Shown here piece by piece: positions 6,121 to 8,001 of a stretch of 8,001 nucleotides of DNA. Position 1 is the first letter of the stretch. Each line of letters starts with the position of its first letter. The DNA is taken from positions 1 through 8,001 of the forward strand of contig QWRL01000102.1 of assembly GCA_003670425.1 (NCBI GenBank). The letters run 5' to 3'. The DNA comes from Chloroflexota bacterium. GTDB taxonomy: Bacteria > Chloroflexota > Anaerolineae > Anaerolineales > UBA11657. A program made the position numbers and the translations under genes. Under the pieces are notes generated by a model. The model searched no databases, was not told the origin of the DNA, and worked only from the letters and a program-made list of their open reading frames with translations.

Positions 6121-7872
6121 TTGAGAAGACGCAAGAAGCCCAGTGCCCAGCAGCGTGAATGGCGGCGCGTCGATTTGCATTTGCACACGCCCGCGTCTGG
6201 CGATTACATGGAGCCGACCGTGGCGTATGTGGACATTCTGCGGCAGGCGCATGCGCGCGGCCTGGACATGATTGCGTTTACCGACCACAACACTGTGGCC
6301 GGCTATGCGGCCATGCAGCGGGAGCTGGCGCATCTTGAGATGCTCGAGCAGTTGCAGCGCCTGGTGCCTGGCGAGCGGGCGCTGCTGGATGAGTACCGTG
6401 AACTGCTGGAACAGGTGCTTGTGCTGCCCGGATTCGAGTTCACGGCAACTTTTGGTTTTCACATTCTCGGAATATTTTCGCCGGAAACTCCGCTGCGCAA
6501 TTTGGAACACGTCTTGCTAAGTTTGAATGTGCCATCGGACCAGCTGGACAAGGGATCTTCAACTGTGGGTGCCACCGCTGATGTGTTGCAGGCGTACCGC
6601 CTGATTAATGGTGCGGGCGGGTTGGCGATTGCGTCGCACGCCAATTCCTCCAATGGCGTGGCAATGCGCAGTTCCGGTTACGGCGGGCAGACGCGCATTG
6701 CGTACACGCAGGATCCCAGCCTGCACGCGCTGGAGGTGACGGACTTTGATGTGCGCACTGAGCGCACGACGGCGCGCTTCTTCAACGGCTCCAAGCCGGA
6801 GTATCCGCGCCGGATGCACTGCATTCAAGGTTCCGATGCGCACCGCTTGTTCCGGGATGCGGACAATCCAAAACATCTGGGTGTTGGGGATCGTGTTACG
6901 GAGGTCTTGCTGGAAGAAGTGTCATTTGAGGCGCTCAAGAAACTTTTCCTTGGAACTGACTTTTCTCAGACGCGGCCGTACCATGGCGTCGGGCCCGGTG
7001 TGGACTTTTTGCAAAGTGCGCGCACAGAGGGCTCGAGCATCGTGCAGGAGTTTCATGACAAGGTGTCAGAGCGCGGCGGCTTCTTGAACGCAATCATCTG
7101 TGATGTTGGCGCACTGGCCAACACCAATGGCGGCGTGATCTATCTGGGTGTGAGCCGTGATCCGCGCGAAAAGCCAGTTGGCATTCAGCAGCCGGAAAAG
7201 ATGATCGAGGCGCTGCACCGCGAAATCGGACGGCGCATCACGCCCGAGCTGGTGTGCACGCTAGACACGCTCATGTCACAGGGCAAGCAGGTTGTGCGGA
7301 TTGCAGTGCCGCGGGCGGGTGATCCGCCGTACGCGATTGATGAGCATCTGATCTATGTGCGGGATGAGGCTGAAACCTCGCTGGCGGTGCGGGATGAAGT
7401 GGTGCAGCTGGTTTTGCGCCAGCGCGAAGCTGTGGCGCCACCGGTGGCAGTGCCGGCAGCAGTTGCCAGCCTGACTGCGGATCAGGCGGATGCGCAGCCG
7501 GTTGTGGGCAGCCCGGAGCCGGTGAAAGCGCCTGGTACCGGCGTTGAGGTGCTGGAGACTGAAGAGCGTGACGGAATTAAGTATCATGTGATGCGCGACC
7601 TGCGCAATGGAAACGTGGTGAAAAATGTGACGCGCAGCTCTGCGCGCCGCTTGTGGCATTATGCCGTTACGTCTTGCGAGAGCGATCCGCAATTAGAGCG
7701 CTCGCAGGTGGTGTGGCAGGGAGATCTGGGCCTCGTGAAGAAGACAACCAAAGGCGAAAGCGCGCGCTACGACTTGTGCCAGCGTACGCCGCACGGCTTG
7801 CGGATCTATTACGGTGTGAATGAAGACGGGATTCGTGGGGCGTGGAAGCAGGTGGTGGGAGTGGAAGAGTAA
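6121..7872 (+). CDS. PHP phosphoesterase fused to AlbA_2 (Schlafen-like) domain and an unknown C-terminal domain
   Basis: This is a 583-residue soluble protein with no signal peptide. Residues 15-290 form a PHP domain, a metal-dependent phosphoesterase fold. Apparent ligands are DLHLH (18-22), TDHN (54-57), E106, H114, H173 in ASHAN, and D239/H241 in GSDAH, so the usual metal-binding set looks complete. Residues about 300-435 resemble AlbA_2 (Schlafen AlbA_2, PF04326): an E-F start (310-311), ALANTNGGVIYLGVSRDP (331-348), VRIAVPRAGDPPY (392-404) and IYVRDEAETSLAVRDEV (411-427). A Pro/Ala/Val-rich linker (436-475) leads to a basic and aromatic region (476-583) that I do not recognise. The insert around 68-100 is Leu/Glu-rich and helical. 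Possible roles include a nuclease or nucleotide phosphoesterase guided by a nucleic-acid-binding domain; substrate and pathway are unknown. No polymerase X or DnaE domain is present. The protein is encoded alone, with 158 nt before it. Confidence 0.85.
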   Translation: MRRRKKPSAQQREWRRVDLHLHTPASGDYMEPTVAYVDILRQAHARGLDMIAFTDHNTVAGYAAMQRELAHLEMLEQLQRLVPGERALLDEYRELLEQVLVLPGFEFTATFGFHILGIFSPETPLRNLEHVLLSLNVPSDQLDKGSSTVGATADVLQAYRLINGAGGLAIASHANSSNGVAMRSSGYGGQTRIAYTQDPSLHALEVTDFDVRTERTTARFFNGSKPEYPRRMHCIQGSDAHRLFRDADNPKHLGVGDRVTEVLLEEVSFEALKKLFLGTDFSQTRPYHGVGPGVDFLQSARTEGSSIVQEFHDKVSERGGFLNAIICDVGALANTNGGVIYLGVSRDPREKPVGIQQPEKMIEALHREIGRRITPELVCTLDTLMSQGKQVVRIAVPRAGDPPYAIDEHLIYVRDEAETSLAVRDEVVQLVLRQREAVAPPVAVPAAVASLTADQADAQPVVGSPEPVKAPGTGVEVLETEERDGIKYHVMRDLRNGNVVKNVTRSSARRLWHYAVTSCESDPQLERSQVVWQGDLGLVKKTTKGESARYDLCQRTPHGLRIYYGVNEDGIRGAWKQVVGVEE

Positions 7873-7929
7873 TGCAGGCAATGTACATGCTGCGCTGCGC
7901 AGGCCCGGTCCATTTCGCGATCATTGGTC

Positions 7930-7935
7930 TAGAAT
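7930..7935 (+). promoter_or_regulatory. Possible -10 box before the last gene
   Basis: TAGAAT (five of six consensus bases) lies 21 nt before the ATG at 7957, followed by an A/T-rich stretch. No convincing -35 element is seen (GGTCCA at 17-nt spacing). The transcript would have a leader of only about 15-20 nt. Confidence 0.25.
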
Positions 7936-7943
7936 TGTAATTA

Positions 7944-7948
7944 CGGAG
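7944..7948 (+). promoter_or_regulatory. Ribosome binding site of the last, partial gene
   Basis: CGGAG lies 8 nt before the ATG at 7957. It is a partial Shine-Dalgarno match at good spacing and supports the start of the truncated reading frame. Confidence 0.5.
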
Positions 7949-7956
7949 CCATCGGA

Positions 7957-8001
7957 ATGAGACGCTTAACGACCGCGCTTTTAATTGGATGCATTTGGGC
8001 A
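7957..8001 (+). CDS. Start of an exported or membrane protein, 3' partial
   Basis: Fifteen codons are visible: MRRLTTALLIGCIWA. The two arginines followed by a hydrophobic run look like the start of a signal peptide or first membrane helix. LIGC at residues 9-12 fits a lipobox on paper, but a cysteine at position 12 leaves an unusually short signal, so I do not call it a lipoprotein. The gap from the PHP stop is 84 nt. Function cannot be judged. Confidence 0.55.
   Translation, partial: MRRLTTALLIGCIWA

Noticed and set aside
7891..7901. TGCGC-T-GCGCA repeat after the PHP gene as a terminator
   Set aside because: A one-base centre cannot form a hairpin loop without opening pairs, and no T-run follows.
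7981..7992. LIGC in the last partial protein as a lipobox
   Set aside because: The cysteine is at residue 12, leaving a hydrophobic stretch too short for a usual lipoprotein signal, and the protein is cut by the window edge.

Overview
The window looks like a GC-rich chromosome segment from a free-living bacterium, most likely Chloroflexota (Anaerolineae-like) or a relative. This rests on recognised gene content: an archaeal-type phosphoglycerate mutase, a DUF1461/Lit-family membrane protein, a four-helix membrane/aminopropyltransferase-like fusion, an Lgt whose usual HGG motif reads PGG, and a PHP-AlbA_2 fusion. No rRNA or other phylogenetic marker is present, so the placement is an inference. 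I see no tRNA, IS element, CRISPR array or phage gene. Base composition and codon style look even across the window.

Layout. (1) Bases 2-1195 (+): the 3' part of a membrane-anchored spermidine-synthase-like protein, cut by the left edge. It is followed after 22 nt by (2) 1218-1895 (+), a four-helix membrane protein of the Lit (lipoprotein intramolecular transacylase, DUF1461) family. (3) 3129-1918 (-), convergent with it: a cofactor-independent, archaeal-type phosphoglycerate mutase (apgM). (4) 4308-3208 (-): an orphan sugar/glycerol-phosphate-type ABC ATPase (UgpC/MalK/MsmX group). A strong hairpin (3148-3181) separates the ATPase from apgM. (5) 4309-4495: a divergent intergenic region with weak promoter-like elements and a small palindrome. 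(6) 4496-5140 (+): a CDP-alcohol phosphatidyltransferase, followed 6 nt later by (7) lgt, 5147-5962 (+). (8) 6121-7872 (+): a three-part PHP phosphoesterase / AlbA_2 (Schlafen-like) / unknown C-terminal domain protein with a TTG start. (9) 7957 onward (+): the first 15 codons of a probable membrane or exported protein, cut by the right edge.

How the genes fit together. The theme is the cell envelope. The phosphatidyltransferase makes phospholipid. Lgt moves diacylglyceryl from phospholipid to the lipobox cysteine of prelipoproteins. The Lit-like enzyme would shift an acyl chain within the mature lipoprotein to give the lyso form. Lgt and a Lit homologue about 3.3 kb apart, outside the Firmicutes where Lit was characterised, is the most testable envelope observation. 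The PHP-AlbA_2 protein is the least explained gene: its PHP metal ligands appear complete, it carries a nucleic-acid-associated domain, and its C-terminal region is unrecognised.
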